Translations under genes and position numbers: made by a program
Notes under the pieces: generated by a model
What the model was told of the DNA's origin: nothing
Seen by the model: the letters and a program-made list of their open reading frames with translations, nothing else
Database searches by the model: none
Assembly: GCA_964612995.1 (NCBI GenBank)
Contig: CAZTGE010000001.1
Coordinates: forward strand, 50,575 to 114,574
Origin: SLQH01 sp964612995
GTDB lineage: Bacteria; Planctomycetota; UBA11346
Direction of reading: 5' to 3'
Length of the DNA stretch: 64,000 nt
Shown: in pieces, positions 18,685 to 27,924 of the stretch
Layout: each line of letters opens with the position of its first letter
Position numbering within the stretch: the first letter of the stretch is position 1

Positions 18685-19521
18685 ATGGAATCGATCCGTC
18701 TCGCGGCTCCCGCCAAGTGCAATCTCCACCTGGAGATCCTCGGACGTCGGAGCGATGGCTACCACGCGCTCGAGACCGTGTTCCAGACCCTGGACTGGGC
18801 CGACGCGGTCGAGGTACGGGTCAAGCCCGGATCCGGCACCAGCGTGAGCGCCAGCGATCCGACGCTCGACTGCGGGCCGTCCAATCTGGCCAGGCGCGCG
18901 GTCGATCTGCTGCGGGAGCTCTGGCCCGCGCCCGAGCGGATCCACGTCCACCTCGACAAGCACCTGCCCGCAGGCGGCGGTCTCGGCGGTGGCTCGAGCG
19001 ACGCTGCCGCGGTCCTGCGCGCCGGCCATCGGCTCTGGCCCGAACGCTATCCCATCGACCGCCTGCTCGCCGCGGCCGGCCGCCTCGGCGCCGACGTCCC
19101 CTTCTTCCTGCTCGGCGGCACGGCCCACGGACTCGAACGCGGCGACCGGCTCACCCTGCTCGATGACCTGCCGCGGCACGAGCTGACGCTGTTGCTGCCG
19201 GAGCTGTCGTGCAGCACGCCGCGTGTGTTCGCCGCCCTGCGGCCCGACGAGCGCGCATCACGCGAGGCTGCCGGCGCCACCGTCCTCGCCCGAAACCTGG
19301 CCGCCGACCCGCTAAGCGGCAGCAATCGCCTCACTGCGGCCTGTGCCCGGGCCTATCCCGCGATGGGCCGACTGTTCGATTCGCTCACCGCCGCGGGCCA
19401 CGCATGGCTGCTCGCAGGCTCGGGTAGCACGGTGATCCTCTTCGGGCATCACCCGGCACCGGCTGGTTGCCGCTGTGTCCACACCGCCTTCCGCCCACGC
19501 GCGCGGCTCGACGCGACCTAG
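18685..19521 (+). CDS. ispE: 4-diphosphocytidyl-2-C-methyl-D-erythritol kinase
   Basis: The 278-aa GHMP kinase phosphorylates CDP-methylerythritol in the MEP isoprenoid pathway. The ATP loop PAGGGLGGGSSDAAAVL is intact, the N-terminal APAKCNLHLEILGRRSDGYH is diagnostic, and GADVPFFLLGGTAHGLERGD is the substrate loop. ATG 18685 is chosen over an in-frame GTG at 18655, because the conserved domain starts just after it. It is divergent from the HEAT operon; the promoters must lie in 18514-18684. Confidence 0.95.
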   Translation: MESIRLAAPAKCNLHLEILGRRSDGYHALETVFQTLDWADAVEVRVKPGSGTSVSASDPTLDCGPSNLARRAVDLLRELWPAPERIHVHLDKHLPAGGGLGGGSSDAAAVLRAGHRLWPERYPIDRLLAAAGRLGADVPFFLLGGTAHGLERGDRLTLLDDLPRHELTLLLPELSCSTPRVFAALRPDERASREAAGATVLARNLAADPLSGSNRLTAACARAYPAMGRLFDSLTAAGHAWLLAGSGSTVILFGHHPAPAGCRCVHTAFRPRARLDAT

Positions 19522-19593
19522 CGGCAACGTATTACTCCTATTCGATCCACTCGCCGCTTGCTCGCGCCCCGCCCGGACCACATTGGTGATGCA

Positions 19594-20793
19594 ATGGGTC
19601 TCGCCCAAGGTCTCAAACACCGCGCAGCTCTGGTAACGCTCCTCGCCACGGGGGTGATCGGTGCGGTCGGCCTGGTGTTCTTCCTGGTCGCGCTGCGACC
19701 GTGCTCGGTGGACATCGCACCGGGAACCATCGTCACCTACGAACTGCGACGAGAGGTCCAGCCGGTGGGGGCCGGCGGCGAACGCGGCGAAACGCGGGTG
19801 CACAGCCAGGAGATCACCCTCGCCTGCATCGGCGACGCCAACCGGGTGATCGTACTCTCCGGCGCCGATGCCGATCGCCGTGGCGAGGTCGCGCTGATGC
19901 AGCTGGCCGAAGACGGCGCCGCCTTCCTGTTCGACGCGGCCGAGCGTCGTCTCGATCACGGACCCTGCATCGGCTTCTCACCGCGCATCCGGCTGTTCGA
20001 CTTCAACCTTCTGCGCCTGCCACGCTCCCTGACCGACAGCGGCGAGGTCGAGGTCACCTACGCCGCGCTGCCCAAGGGCCGGCGCAGCGTCCCCTGTCGC
20101 ATCGACCGGATCGAGAACGGCATGGCGCCGGTGTTCCGCCTGCGGCCGGTCCGCACCATCGAGTGGCCCCACCCCGCGCTCGATGGGCGCTACGTCAAGA
20201 TCCGCGACCTGGAAGCACGCTATCGCTTCGACCGCCGGCTGGGGATGGTCGATCGGGCGGATGTCGATTTCATCCTCGCGCACGAGGGCGACGCCGAGGC
20301 GCCGATCAAGCGCTACGCCATCCGCCTCAGCCTGCGGCTGGCAGAACACGACCAGGTCGGCAACAGCGAGGTCGCCAGCCTCGGCGACCTCGCCCTGACC
20401 AGCGTGCGCGCCCAATCGCTGCTCGAGGACGGGCGCCATGCCTCCCTCGGGCCCTACGCCGAACGGTTGCGGCGGGCGACCGTCGACCACCCCCGGCTGC
20501 GCCGCTTCGTCGAGCAGCTGTTGACCGACGCCCGCATGGAACAGCTGCGGGCCAGCCACGACCGCTGGGCGGTGCGCGTTGCCAGCGTCGGCCTCGCCCG
20601 GCTCGCTGCGGCCAGACAGGTGGCGCGGGAACTGGTCGCCGACGGCTACCACGCCTTCCTCCGACGCCACGGCGAACTGGTCGCCATCTACGTCGGCCCC
20701 TATACCGACAAGCGACCCGCAGTGCTCGCGGCCATGCGTGAGCGCTTCGCCCGCAGCGACCCCTACTGGGTCCGACTGTCGTCGGACTCCTGA
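19594..20793 (+). CDS. Membrane-anchored protein with C-terminal SPOR-like domain
   Basis: The 399-aa protein has one membrane segment (ALVTLLATGVIGAVGLVFFLVAL) and an extracytoplasmic beta-rich body. The last 70 residues (WAVRVASVGLARLAAARQVA ... LVAIYVGPYTDKRPAVLAAM) have the SPOR pattern that binds denuded peptidoglycan glycan strands. This suggests a cell-wall or division role. The start at 19594 is chosen as the ATG closest to the membrane segment. It lies 72 bases after ispE. Confidence 0.75.
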   Translation: MGLAQGLKHRAALVTLLATGVIGAVGLVFFLVALRPCSVDIAPGTIVTYELRREVQPVGAGGERGETRVHSQEITLACIGDANRVIVLSGADADRRGEVALMQLAEDGAAFLFDAAERRLDHGPCIGFSPRIRLFDFNLLRLPRSLTDSGEVEVTYAALPKGRRSVPCRIDRIENGMAPVFRLRPVRTIEWPHPALDGRYVKIRDLEARYRFDRRLGMVDRADVDFILAHEGDAEAPIKRYAIRLSLRLAEHDQVGNSEVASLGDLALTSVRAQSLLEDGRHASLGPYAERLRRATVDHPRLRRFVEQLLTDARMEQLRASHDRWAVRVASVGLARLAAARQVARELVADGYHAFLRRHGELVAIYVGPYTDKRPAVLAAMRERFARSDPYWVRLSSDS

Positions 20794-20866
20794 ACGCCCG
20801 GACGGGATCGGGGCTATGGACGGCGCGCACGGGCCATAGCGTGGCCCAGCAGAGCGGAGGGACTGA

Positions 20867-21742
20867 ATGGAGATCGCAACGGTGGAAGTCGGCAAGGGCG
20901 TGGTGATCGGCGGCGAGCTGCCGGTGCTGATCATGGGGCCCTGCGTGATCGAGAGCCCGGAACACACCCTGGCCATCGCGCAGCGCCTGCGTGACCTCTG
21001 CGCCCGGCACGCCCTGCCGCTGGTGTTCAAAGCCAGCTTCGACAAGGCCAACCGCACCAGCCATGCCAGCTATCGCGGGCCCGGCATCGCCGCCGGTCTC
21101 GCGGTGCTCGCGGCGGTGCGCGAGCAGACCGGCCTGCCGGTGACCACCGACGTGCACGAACCGCATCAGGTGGAACAGGCCGCGGACGTGGTGGATCTGC
21201 TGCAGGTACCGGCCTTCCTCTGCCGCCAGACCGACCTGCTCCAGGCCTGCGCCGCGAGCGGACGCGCGACCAGCGTCAAGAAGGGCCAGTTCCTCGCCGG
21301 CTGGGATTGCCGGCCGATCGTCGAGAAGTTCCGCGCCGCGGGTGGACGCGAGCTGGTACTGATGGAACGCGGCAACTCCTTCGGCTACAATCGCCTGGTC
21401 GCCGACCTGTGCAACCTGCCCGCGATGCGTGCGCTCGGAGTACCGGTGGTCTTCGACGGCACCCATAGCGTCCAGTCCCCCGGCGGCGGGGGCGATGTCT
21501 CGCTCGGCTCCGGCCACCTCGCCCCCGGGCTGATGCGCGCTGCGCTGGCGATGGGCTGCGAGGGGCTGTTCCTCGAAGTCCACGATGACCCCGCTGCCGC
21601 CCTGAGCGACGGCGCCAACGTAATCCCATGCGATGAGCTCGACGGCTTCCTCGGCCAGATCCGCACTCTGCACGACGCGCTCGGTCGTCCGACCGCCCAT
21701 GCCGTGGATCCCCACACCCCCGGAACGCAACGACAGCGATGA
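20867..21742 (+). CDS. kdsA: 3-deoxy-8-phosphooctulonate (KDO-8-P) synthase, metal-dependent type
   Basis: The 291-aa enzyme condenses phosphoenolpyruvate and arabinose-5-phosphate into KDO-8-phosphate for lipopolysaccharide. The PEP-site FKASFDKANRTSHASYRGPG and TSVKKGQFLAGWDCRP are present. Cys26 in GPCVIES replaces the asparagine of the metal-independent E. coli type, marking the metal-dependent class. The ribosome site GGAGG lies 6 bases before the ATG. It shows that a KDO-containing outer membrane is probably made. Confidence 0.93.
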   Translation: MEIATVEVGKGVVIGGELPVLIMGPCVIESPEHTLAIAQRLRDLCARHALPLVFKASFDKANRTSHASYRGPGIAAGLAVLAAVREQTGLPVTTDVHEPHQVEQAADVVDLLQVPAFLCRQTDLLQACAASGRATSVKKGQFLAGWDCRPIVEKFRAAGGRELVLMERGNSFGYNRLVADLCNLPAMRALGVPVVFDGTHSVQSPGGGGDVSLGSGHLAPGLMRAALAMGCEGLFLEVHDDPAAALSDGANVIPCDELDGFLGQIRTLHDALGRPTAHAVDPHTPGTQRQR

Positions 21743-21785
21743 TCGATCGGACCGTCGCCCGGCTTGCACGCGATCGGGCCCGGGC

Positions 21786-21968
21786 CTAGCCCGGATCCCT
21801 CATGAGCAACGTCGCGAAAAGTCGTAGCGTGCTGTCAATGCAGGGCTTCGCGATCGAGGCGGACCGGAGCGTAGCAGCGCTACGTGAGGATCCGCCGACC
21901 GAGCGAAGTCCTGTAGTGGCGGTGCGATACGGCTTTGCAGCAGTTGTATCGTGAGGGATGCGGGCTAG
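21786..21968. repeat. 183-bp inverted-repeat-bounded element
   Basis: The ends are CTAGCCCGGATCCCTCA (21786-21802) and TGAGGGATGCGGGCTAG (21952-21968), inverted with one mismatch. The inside is non-coding and has a small palindrome GTAGCAGCGCTAC. It lies between kdsA and the next gene. No target duplication is evident. It looks like a MITE or a folded intergenic repeat. Confidence 0.65.
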
Positions 21969-22010
21969 ATTCAGCGTCGCCCACCTGGCCCACGTCGGAG
22001 GCATTCCGCG

Positions 22011-24278
22011 ATGACCACCCGCCCCCTCGCCACCTTGCTGGCTCTGGCCGCGCTGCTCGCGCCGGCCGGCGCAGAGGATGGCGACGCGGCGCTGGAGCGC
22101 GCGGCCGACGCAGCTGAGAAACTCCACGCCATGGCCGTTCGCGTCGGGCATATCTGGACCTGTTTCCAGATCGAAGGGTGGAACGCCACCCATGGCGATC
22201 CGCCGGCGCGAGTGCGCGAGCTCATCGACGGACGCCGGATAGAGAGCCACGGCGACCCCTGGTGGGCCTTCCCTCAGGACATCCGCCGCCATTGGGTGCA
22301 CAGCGACTGGATCGGGGTCATGCTCCACGACAGCTTCTGGCGGCTGAGCCATGACGGCCGTCCGCTGCATCTGCCGGTGCCGATGGCTGTCAACTCCCAG
22401 CGCAGCGGGGTCGCGGAGAACGGCCGCATCGTGGCGGTAGCCGAGCTCGACCAGGGCCGCCTCGGCCGCGCGCCGGTGGTCCGGGTGCGCCTGCACGCGC
22501 TGCCGGACCCCGGCGAGCCCGTTCCGCGCAGGCCGGTGGTGCTGGCCTCGGTCGACCAGTCGCTGCCGCCCCTGGGGCACGAACGCCATCGCGCCCACCT
22601 CCCCGATGAGCTCGCCATCTCCATTGACGGCTCTGGCGTGGCCGTGGCCACCGATCGCAGCATCCCGCACGCGCCGGGCGTCTACCTCTACACCTTGAGC
22701 GGTGAGCTGCTACGGCTGAAGCGCCACTTCGAGACCCACGCCGATCCCCGAGCGGTGGGGCCGACCGCCAGCTGGCTCATCTGCCGCGACGTGATGCGTG
22801 AGTCGATGATCCTCTGGACCAAGCAGGGGCAAGGCCCGGAGGAGATCGTCACCATCGAGGACTATGCCGCCGGGGGGGGCATCGCGGTGGTGCGCACGGC
22901 CGAATCAGGCCTGATGCGGGTTTGGGGCGGCAGGGCACAGCCCTGGCAGCCAGCGGGGATCACGATCAGCGAACGACCCGACTTGTGGAGCATCGGCCGC
23001 TGGCTGGTGATCGGCACCGGCCACGGAGCCCAGGCCCCGGCGACCACCGATCTGCTCGGCAACCCGCTCCCGGCGATCGAACGCCCCTACGCCCTGGCCT
23101 TCTACCGCTGGGCCGACCTCAGCGATGACGCGGACGCGGGCCCTGTCGAGGTGATCGAGATGGATGCCGTCCGCGCCGAGGCGCATTCGCTCGCGCTGCT
23201 CCACTGGTCCGGGCCCCAACTGCAGATCCTCGACCTGCGCGGCGAGCGCCCCCGGCTCCAGCCGCTGGCCGCTTTCTCGCAGCCGATCGCCTCGGCGCGC
23301 AGCGACCACCACCATTATCGCGTCAGCCTCGCCGACGGCGAACAGGTGATCATCGATCGCGACGCGACCGAGCTCTGGCGCGCTCCGGCCGCGGCGTGCG
23401 AGGTCCACAGCCGACGCCACGCCCTGATCCGCCGCGACGACCGCCACCTGCTGGTCCATCTCGACGCCGACCCCGCCGCACGGCGCGAGGTCCACCTCGT
23501 CGGCCTCGACACGATGCGGGTCGAGATCGACAGCCACCTGCGCTTCATCCGCAGCGGGCGCGGCGAGTCCCGGCGCTACTGGCGACCCGACGGCCAACCG
23601 CTCACTGACCCCGCGCGGGTCGAACAGCTCGACACCCTGCGCCGCTTCCGCGCCGACAACACCTGCGGCAGATACTACCGGCAACACGGCCGCTTGATCC
23701 CCAAGCACCGGGGAACCGAGAACGCCCCGCCGTCGGATGTCTGGCGCCCGATCGATGCCTGCCGGCTGCGACGGCAGATGCTGGTGCTCGATCATGATCA
23801 ACTGGTCTATGCCAGCGACCGCTCGCTGAAGGAATGGTCGATCCTCGGACCGGTCGATGGCGGCGACACCTTCCGTCTGTTCGAAGGAGCGGTCCACGTC
23901 GCCTTCCACCATCGGACCCAACGCGGCCCCGAGGACTGGCCGTGTACCTGGGAACTGCGCGCCCGTCTGGCCGAGGAGGATACGCTCGAGGCGGAGTGGA
24001 TCACCCTGGTCGAGCCGTCCCGCGGCGGCGGCCGCCGCGACAGCCCCTACGCCCGGGTGGGCGATCTGCCCGATCACAACTGGCGACTGCATGACCGTCG
24101 CCTGCGCTTCGTCATCCCCCCCAAGGCCGAGGAACGTCGCTGGGACCACGACACCCAGGGCTGGACCCCGCTGCGCCTGCGACCGCTGCGCGGCAGCGCC
24201 GCCCTGGCGATCACCCCCAGCCTGGTCCTGCGCCTCGACCGCCGGGCGATGACCGTCCTGAGCGTGATGGAGGACTAG
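22011..24278 (+). CDS. Large exported protein of unknown function
   Basis: The 755-aa protein has a signal peptide (MTTRPLATLLALAALLAPAG). The remainder is rich in Trp, Arg, His and short strands, as in beta-propellers, with repeated local patterns such as GSGVAVATDRS and RHALIRRDDRHLLVHLD. No family is recognised. GGAGG stands 8 bases before the ATG. Its stop is 2 bases before coaC, so the two are probably co-transcribed. Confidence 0.75.
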   Translation: MTTRPLATLLALAALLAPAGAEDGDAALERAADAAEKLHAMAVRVGHIWTCFQIEGWNATHGDPPARVRELIDGRRIESHGDPWWAFPQDIRRHWVHSDWIGVMLHDSFWRLSHDGRPLHLPVPMAVNSQRSGVAENGRIVAVAELDQGRLGRAPVVRVRLHALPDPGEPVPRRPVVLASVDQSLPPLGHERHRAHLPDELAISIDGSGVAVATDRSIPHAPGVYLYTLSGELLRLKRHFETHADPRAVGPTASWLICRDVMRESMILWTKQGQGPEEIVTIEDYAAGGGIAVVRTAESGLMRVWGGRAQPWQPAGITISERPDLWSIGRWLVIGTGHGAQAPATTDLLGNPLPAIERPYALAFYRWADLSDDADAGPVEVIEMDAVRAEAHSLALLHWSGPQLQILDLRGERPRLQPLAAFSQPIASARSDHHHYRVSLADGEQVIIDRDATELWRAPAAACEVHSRRHALIRRDDRHLLVHLDADPAARREVHLVGLDTMRVEIDSHLRFIRSGRGESRRYWRPDGQPLTDPARVEQLDTLRRFRADNTCGRYYRQHGRLIPKHRGTENAPPSDVWRPIDACRLRRQMLVLDHDQLVYASDRSLKEWSILGPVDGGDTFRLFEGAVHVAFHHRTQRGPEDWPCTWELRARLAEEDTLEAEWITLVEPSRGGGRRDSPYARVGDLPDHNWRLHDRRLRFVIPPKAEERRWDHDTQGWTPLRLRPLRGSAALAITPSLVLRLDRRAMTVLSVMED

Positions 24279-24280
24279 GC

Positions 24281-24799
24281 GTGAACGTGCTGCTCGGCAT
24301 CACCGGTTGCATCGCTGCCTACAAGACGCCGGAGCTCGTCCGGCGCCTGCGCGAGCGCGGCCACAGCGTCCGCTGCATCCTCACCGCCAACGCCTCCCGG
24401 CTCGTGACCGAGCACGCGCTGGCCACGGTCAGTGGTCATCCGGTCGCCAGCGACATGTGGTCGGCCGACGCGCGCATTGCGCACATCGACCGGTCCCAGT
24501 GGTGCGACTGCCTGCTGGTGGCCCCGGCCACCGCCAACGCGCTGGCCAAGTTCGCCCTCGGCCTGGCCGACGATCTGTTGTCGACCACCTTCCTCGCGCT
24601 ACCGCCGGACAAGCGCGTGCACATCGCTCCGGCGATGAACACCGTCATGTGGCACAAACCGATCGTGCAACAGCATGTCGCCACGCTGGAAGCCGCGGGC
24701 TGCGAACGGCTCGGCCCGGTCGCTGGCGAGCTGGCCTGCGGCGACGCCGGCATCGGCGCGATGCTCGCGCCGGAGCAGATCGCCGCCGCCCTCGACTGA
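24281..24799 (+). CDS. coaC: Stand-alone phosphopantothenoylcysteine decarboxylase
   Basis: The 172-aa flavoprotein decarboxylates 4-phosphopantothenoylcysteine in coenzyme A synthesis. It has the FMN loop GITGCIAAYKTPEL, the PxMNxxMW-type motif APAMNTVMW and the flexible-flap region GELACGDAGIGAM. In most bacteria CoaC is fused to the synthetase CoaB; here the gene ends after the decarboxylase, so coaB must lie elsewhere. The start is GTG 24281, with the ribosome site in the end of the upstream gene. Confidence 0.9.
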   Translation: MNVLLGITGCIAAYKTPELVRRLRERGHSVRCILTANASRLVTEHALATVSGHPVASDMWSADARIAHIDRSQWCDCLLVAPATANALAKFALGLADDLLSTTFLALPPDKRVHIAPAMNTVMWHKPIVQQHVATLEAAGCERLGPVAGELACGDAGIGAMLAPEQIAAALD

Positions 24800-24805
24800 G
24801 ACCGA

Positions 24806-25576
24806 TCAGCCCGGCGGCGTATCGCCCCCGGCCGCGACCCGCGCCGCGAGGCTGCGATGGCGGCCCGAAGCCGGCGCTTCGGAACGGACCTCGGCGTTGC
24901 GCCAGCGACAGGGCAGTCCGCGCGCGTCGAGCTCGCGCAGCAGACGCTCACGCTCTTCGGGGCTGTAGGGGCGGGCGCTGGCGGCGAAGACCGGATCCAA
25001 GGCAGCGTGGCTGCGAAAGTCCTGGAGCACCCATGGCAGGCGTCCGGCGACCAACTCGCCGATCGCCACCACCGCCTCGCCGGTAAGCAGCGGGTGGACC
25101 ACCGTGGTCCGGCATTCGCCCGCCACGCCGGCCGCGACCACCAGTGCCAGACTGCGCCGCAGGGCCGCGGGGTCGCCGCCGCCGAGTCGCTCCGGGTAGA
25201 CTTCCGGCGGGGCCTTGAGATCGAGCGCGATGTAGTCGGCCAGACCCTCGGCGAGCACCGCGGCGAGCACCGCCGGACGCAGGCCGTTGGTGTCGAGCTT
25301 GAGCGCGAACCCCATGGCCTTGATCCGCCGGCAGACCGCGAGCAGGTCATCCTGCAACGTCGGCTCGCCCCCGCTGAGCACCACCCCGTCGAGACGGCCG
25401 CGGCGGCGCTCGAGGAAGGCCCACACAGTCTCCTCGTCCACCCGCGCGCCGCCGCGCACCAGCTCGGGATTATGGCAATAGGGACAGCGCAGGTTGCAGC
25501 CGGCGGTGAAGATCACCGCGGCGTCACGGCCGGGGAAGTCGGCCAGGGTGAAGCGCTGCAGGCCACCGATGCGCAT
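24806..25576 (-). CDS. nrdG: Anaerobic ribonucleotide reductase activating enzyme (radical SAM)
   Basis: The 256-aa radical-SAM protein generates the glycyl radical on NrdD. The cluster motif is CNLRCPYCHN (CxxxCxxC). The GGEP motif (LSGGEPTLQDD) and KLDTNG follow. The N-terminal GLQRFTLADFPGRDAAVIF is typical of NrdG/PFL-activase proteins from anaerobes. It starts 3 bases after the nrdD stop and shares the operon. Confidence 0.93.
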   Translation of the reverse strand: MRIGGLQRFTLADFPGRDAAVIFTAGCNLRCPYCHNPELVRGGARVDEETVWAFLERRRGRLDGVVLSGGEPTLQDDLLAVCRRIKAMGFALKLDTNGLRPAVLAAVLAEGLADYIALDLKAPPEVYPERLGGGDPAALRRSLALVVAAGVAGECRTTVVHPLLTGEAVVAIGELVAGRLPWVLQDFRSHAALDPVFAASARPYSPEERERLLRELDARGLPCRWRNAEVRSEAPASGRHRSLAARVAAGGDTPPG

Positions 25577-25579
25577 GGC

Positions 25580-27667
25580 TCAGCCTTCGATGCGCGCGGT
25601 GGACCGGAGGCGGAACTCCTCCTGCTTGCCCTCGTTCCATTGCTCGACCGGTCGCAGGTAGCCGACCACGCGGGCGTAGACCTCGCAGTCGCTGCCGCAG
25701 TCGGGGCAGGTCGGCTGCTGGCCGCTGCGGTAGCCGTGCTGCGGACAGATGCTGAAGGTCGGGCTGATGGTGAAATACGGCAGGCGGTAGTTGTAACACA
25801 CCTTGCGCACGAAATTCTTCACCGCCTCGCAGTCGTCGAGTTCCTCGCCGACGAAGACATGGACCACCGTCCCGCCGGTATAGCGCGTCTGGAGGTCATC
25901 CTGGTGGTCCAGCGTCTCCCACACATCGTCGGTGTGATCGACCGGCAGCTGCGAGGAATTGGTGTAGAACGGCCGCGCCTCGGGGCCGTCGCTGCCGGCG
26001 CAGAGGATGTCCGGATACCGTTCGCGGTCCTTGAGCGCGAGACGGTAACTGGTGCCCTCGGCCGGGGTCGCCTCGAGGTTGTAGAAATGCCCGGTGCGCT
26101 CCTGATACACGCTCAGGCGCTCGCGCATGTGATCGAGCACCCGCTTGGCGAACGCGGCACCGCGCTCATCGGCGATGCCGCACCCGAGCAGATTGCGGCA
26201 GGCCTCGTTCATGCCCACCAGCCCGATGGTCGAGAAGTGGTTGTGCCAGTAGCTGCCGTGGCGCGACTTGACCTGGCGCAGGTAGAACCGGGCATAGGGA
26301 TAGAGACTGCCCTCGGTGGTGCGCTCGAGCACCTTGCGCTTGATCTCCAGGCTCTCGGCCGCGCGGTCCATCAACCGGTCGAGCCGGCGCATGAACTGCT
26401 CCTCGCTCTGGCTGGTATAGCCGAGCCGGGGCAGGTTCATCGTCACCACCCCGATCGATCCGGTGAGCGGGTTGGAACCGAACAGGCCGCCCCCGCGCGC
26501 CTCGAGCTTGCGCATGTCCAGGCGCAGCCGGCAGCACATGCTGCGGGCGTCCTCGGGCGACATGTCCGAATGGATGAAATTGGCGAAGTAGGGCACGCCG
26601 TAACGTGCGGTGACCTTCCACAGCCACTCCAACTTGGGATCGTCCCATTCGAAGTCGCGATCGATGTTGTAGGTCGGGATCGGGAAGGTGAACACGCGCC
26701 CCTTGGCATCGCCCTCGCACATGACTTCCAGGAAGGCCCGGTTGAGCATGTTCATCTCATCCTGGAAATCGGCGTAGCAGAAATCGGTGGTGGTGCCGCC
26801 GATGATCACCGGCTCTTCGGCCAGGGTCGAGGGGCAGACGAGGTCCATGGTGAGGTTGGTGAACGGCGTCTGGAACCCGACCCGGGTGGCGACGTTGAGG
26901 TTGAACACGAACTCCTGCAACGCCTGCTTGACCGTGGTGTAGTCGAGGTTGTCGTAGCGGATGAACGGCGCGAGATAGGTGTCGAAACTGGCGAAGGCCT
27001 GCGCGCCCGAAGCCTCGCCCTGCAGGGTGTAGAAGAAGTTGACGATCTGACCGAGTACCGCACGGAAGTGCTTGGCCGGACGTGCCTCGGCCTTGCCCGG
27101 CGCGCCCTTGAAACCGGTGACCAGCAGGTCCTTGAGGTCCCAGCCGACGCAGTAGACCGAGAGCAGGCTCAGATCGTGGATGTGCATGTCCCCCGACTTG
27201 TGCGCCTCGCGCACAGCCTTGGGGTAGATCTCGTTGAGCCAGTAGGTCTTGGTGATCTCGCTGGAGATATAGTTGTTCAGGCCCTGCAACGAGAAGGCCA
27301 TGTTCGAGTTCTCGTTGACCTGCCAGTCGAGCTTCTCGAGGTAGGTGTCGATCAGTTCGGTGCCGCCGCCGCCAGCCATCTCGCGCATGCGCTCGTGCTG
27401 CTCGCGGTAGAGCACGTAGGCCCGGGCAGTGCGCTTGTAGCTCGACGCCAGCAGCACGTCCTCGACCAGGTCCTGGATCCGTTCGACCGTCGGCACGCCC
27501 TGCTTGATCACCGCCAGAGCGACCGAGAGCACCCGGGTGGTCAGGCGCTCGGCCCGCTCCCAGTCGAGTTCGCCGGTGGCAGCACCAGCCTTGGCGATGG
27601 CAGCGGTGATCTTGTCGGCGTCGAAAGCGACGAAGCGACCGTCGCGTTTCTGGATCAGGTCGAACAT
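25580..27667 (-). CDS. nrdD: Anaerobic ribonucleoside-triphosphate reductase (class III)
   Basis: The 695-aa enzyme makes deoxynucleotides without oxygen. An N-terminal ATP-cone (about 1-90, KRDGRFVAFDADKITAAIAK) gives allosteric control. The body has the glycyl-radical reductase fold. The C-terminus carries the zinc cysteines (CPQHG, CPDCGSDC) and the radical glycine loop RVVGYLRPVEQWNEGKQEEF. Two NrdR-like boxes lie 103-150 bases upstream. The gene implies growth in anoxic conditions. Confidence 0.95.
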   Translation of the reverse strand: MFDLIQKRDGRFVAFDADKITAAIAKAGAATGELDWERAERLTTRVLSVALAVIKQGVPTVERIQDLVEDVLLASSYKRTARAYVLYREQHERMREMAGGGGTELIDTYLEKLDWQVNENSNMAFSLQGLNNYISSEITKTYWLNEIYPKAVREAHKSGDMHIHDLSLLSVYCVGWDLKDLLVTGFKGAPGKAEARPAKHFRAVLGQIVNFFYTLQGEASGAQAFASFDTYLAPFIRYDNLDYTTVKQALQEFVFNLNVATRVGFQTPFTNLTMDLVCPSTLAEEPVIIGGTTTDFCYADFQDEMNMLNRAFLEVMCEGDAKGRVFTFPIPTYNIDRDFEWDDPKLEWLWKVTARYGVPYFANFIHSDMSPEDARSMCCRLRLDMRKLEARGGGLFGSNPLTGSIGVVTMNLPRLGYTSQSEEQFMRRLDRLMDRAAESLEIKRKVLERTTEGSLYPYARFYLRQVKSRHGSYWHNHFSTIGLVGMNEACRNLLGCGIADERGAAFAKRVLDHMRERLSVYQERTGHFYNLEATPAEGTSYRLALKDRERYPDILCAGSDGPEARPFYTNSSQLPVDHTDDVWETLDHQDDLQTRYTGGTVVHVFVGEELDDCEAVKNFVRKVCYNYRLPYFTISPTFSICPQHGYRSGQQPTCPDCGSDCEVYARVVGYLRPVEQWNEGKQEEFRLRSTARIEG

Positions 27668-27769
27668 GGGAGGTCCTCGGGGGGGCAGATGGGGGGTGCG
27701 GTGACCGGCCTGCGTCCCGGCAGGCGGCCGGATGGCAGAAGGGGGGCGACTGTGACGATTAATGACGGA

Positions 27770-27817
27770 CGACTATATCTGGTATTCGCCAATTCATACG
27801 CCCACCACATCTTGTGT
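27770..27817 (-). promoter_or_regulatory. Tandem NrdR-like boxes upstream of nrdD
   Basis: Box 1 (27770-27785) is CGACTATATCTGGTAT and box 2 (27802-27817) is CCACCACATCTTGTGT. Against the published NrdR consensus ACACWATATATWGTGT they match at 11 and 12 of 16 positions by eye. They are spaced 32 bp start to start, the three-helical-turn spacing usual for NrdR pairs. NrdR represses ribonucleotide reductase genes when dATP is high. Confidence 0.65.
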
Positions 27818-27924
27818 AAAGGTCTTTTCCCAACCCTCACCTAACTGCGGTCGTCAGCATGCTTTGTTTTGCCGCCAGGCAGAGACCCAGGGCTTCGCGC
27901 TTCTCCGTTGGCCGCTGGATCGGC

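Noticed and set aside
24857..27844. 995-codon open frame opposite nrdG/nrdD
   Set aside because: It is antisense to clear nrd genes, has no domain, and shows the same shadow composition.
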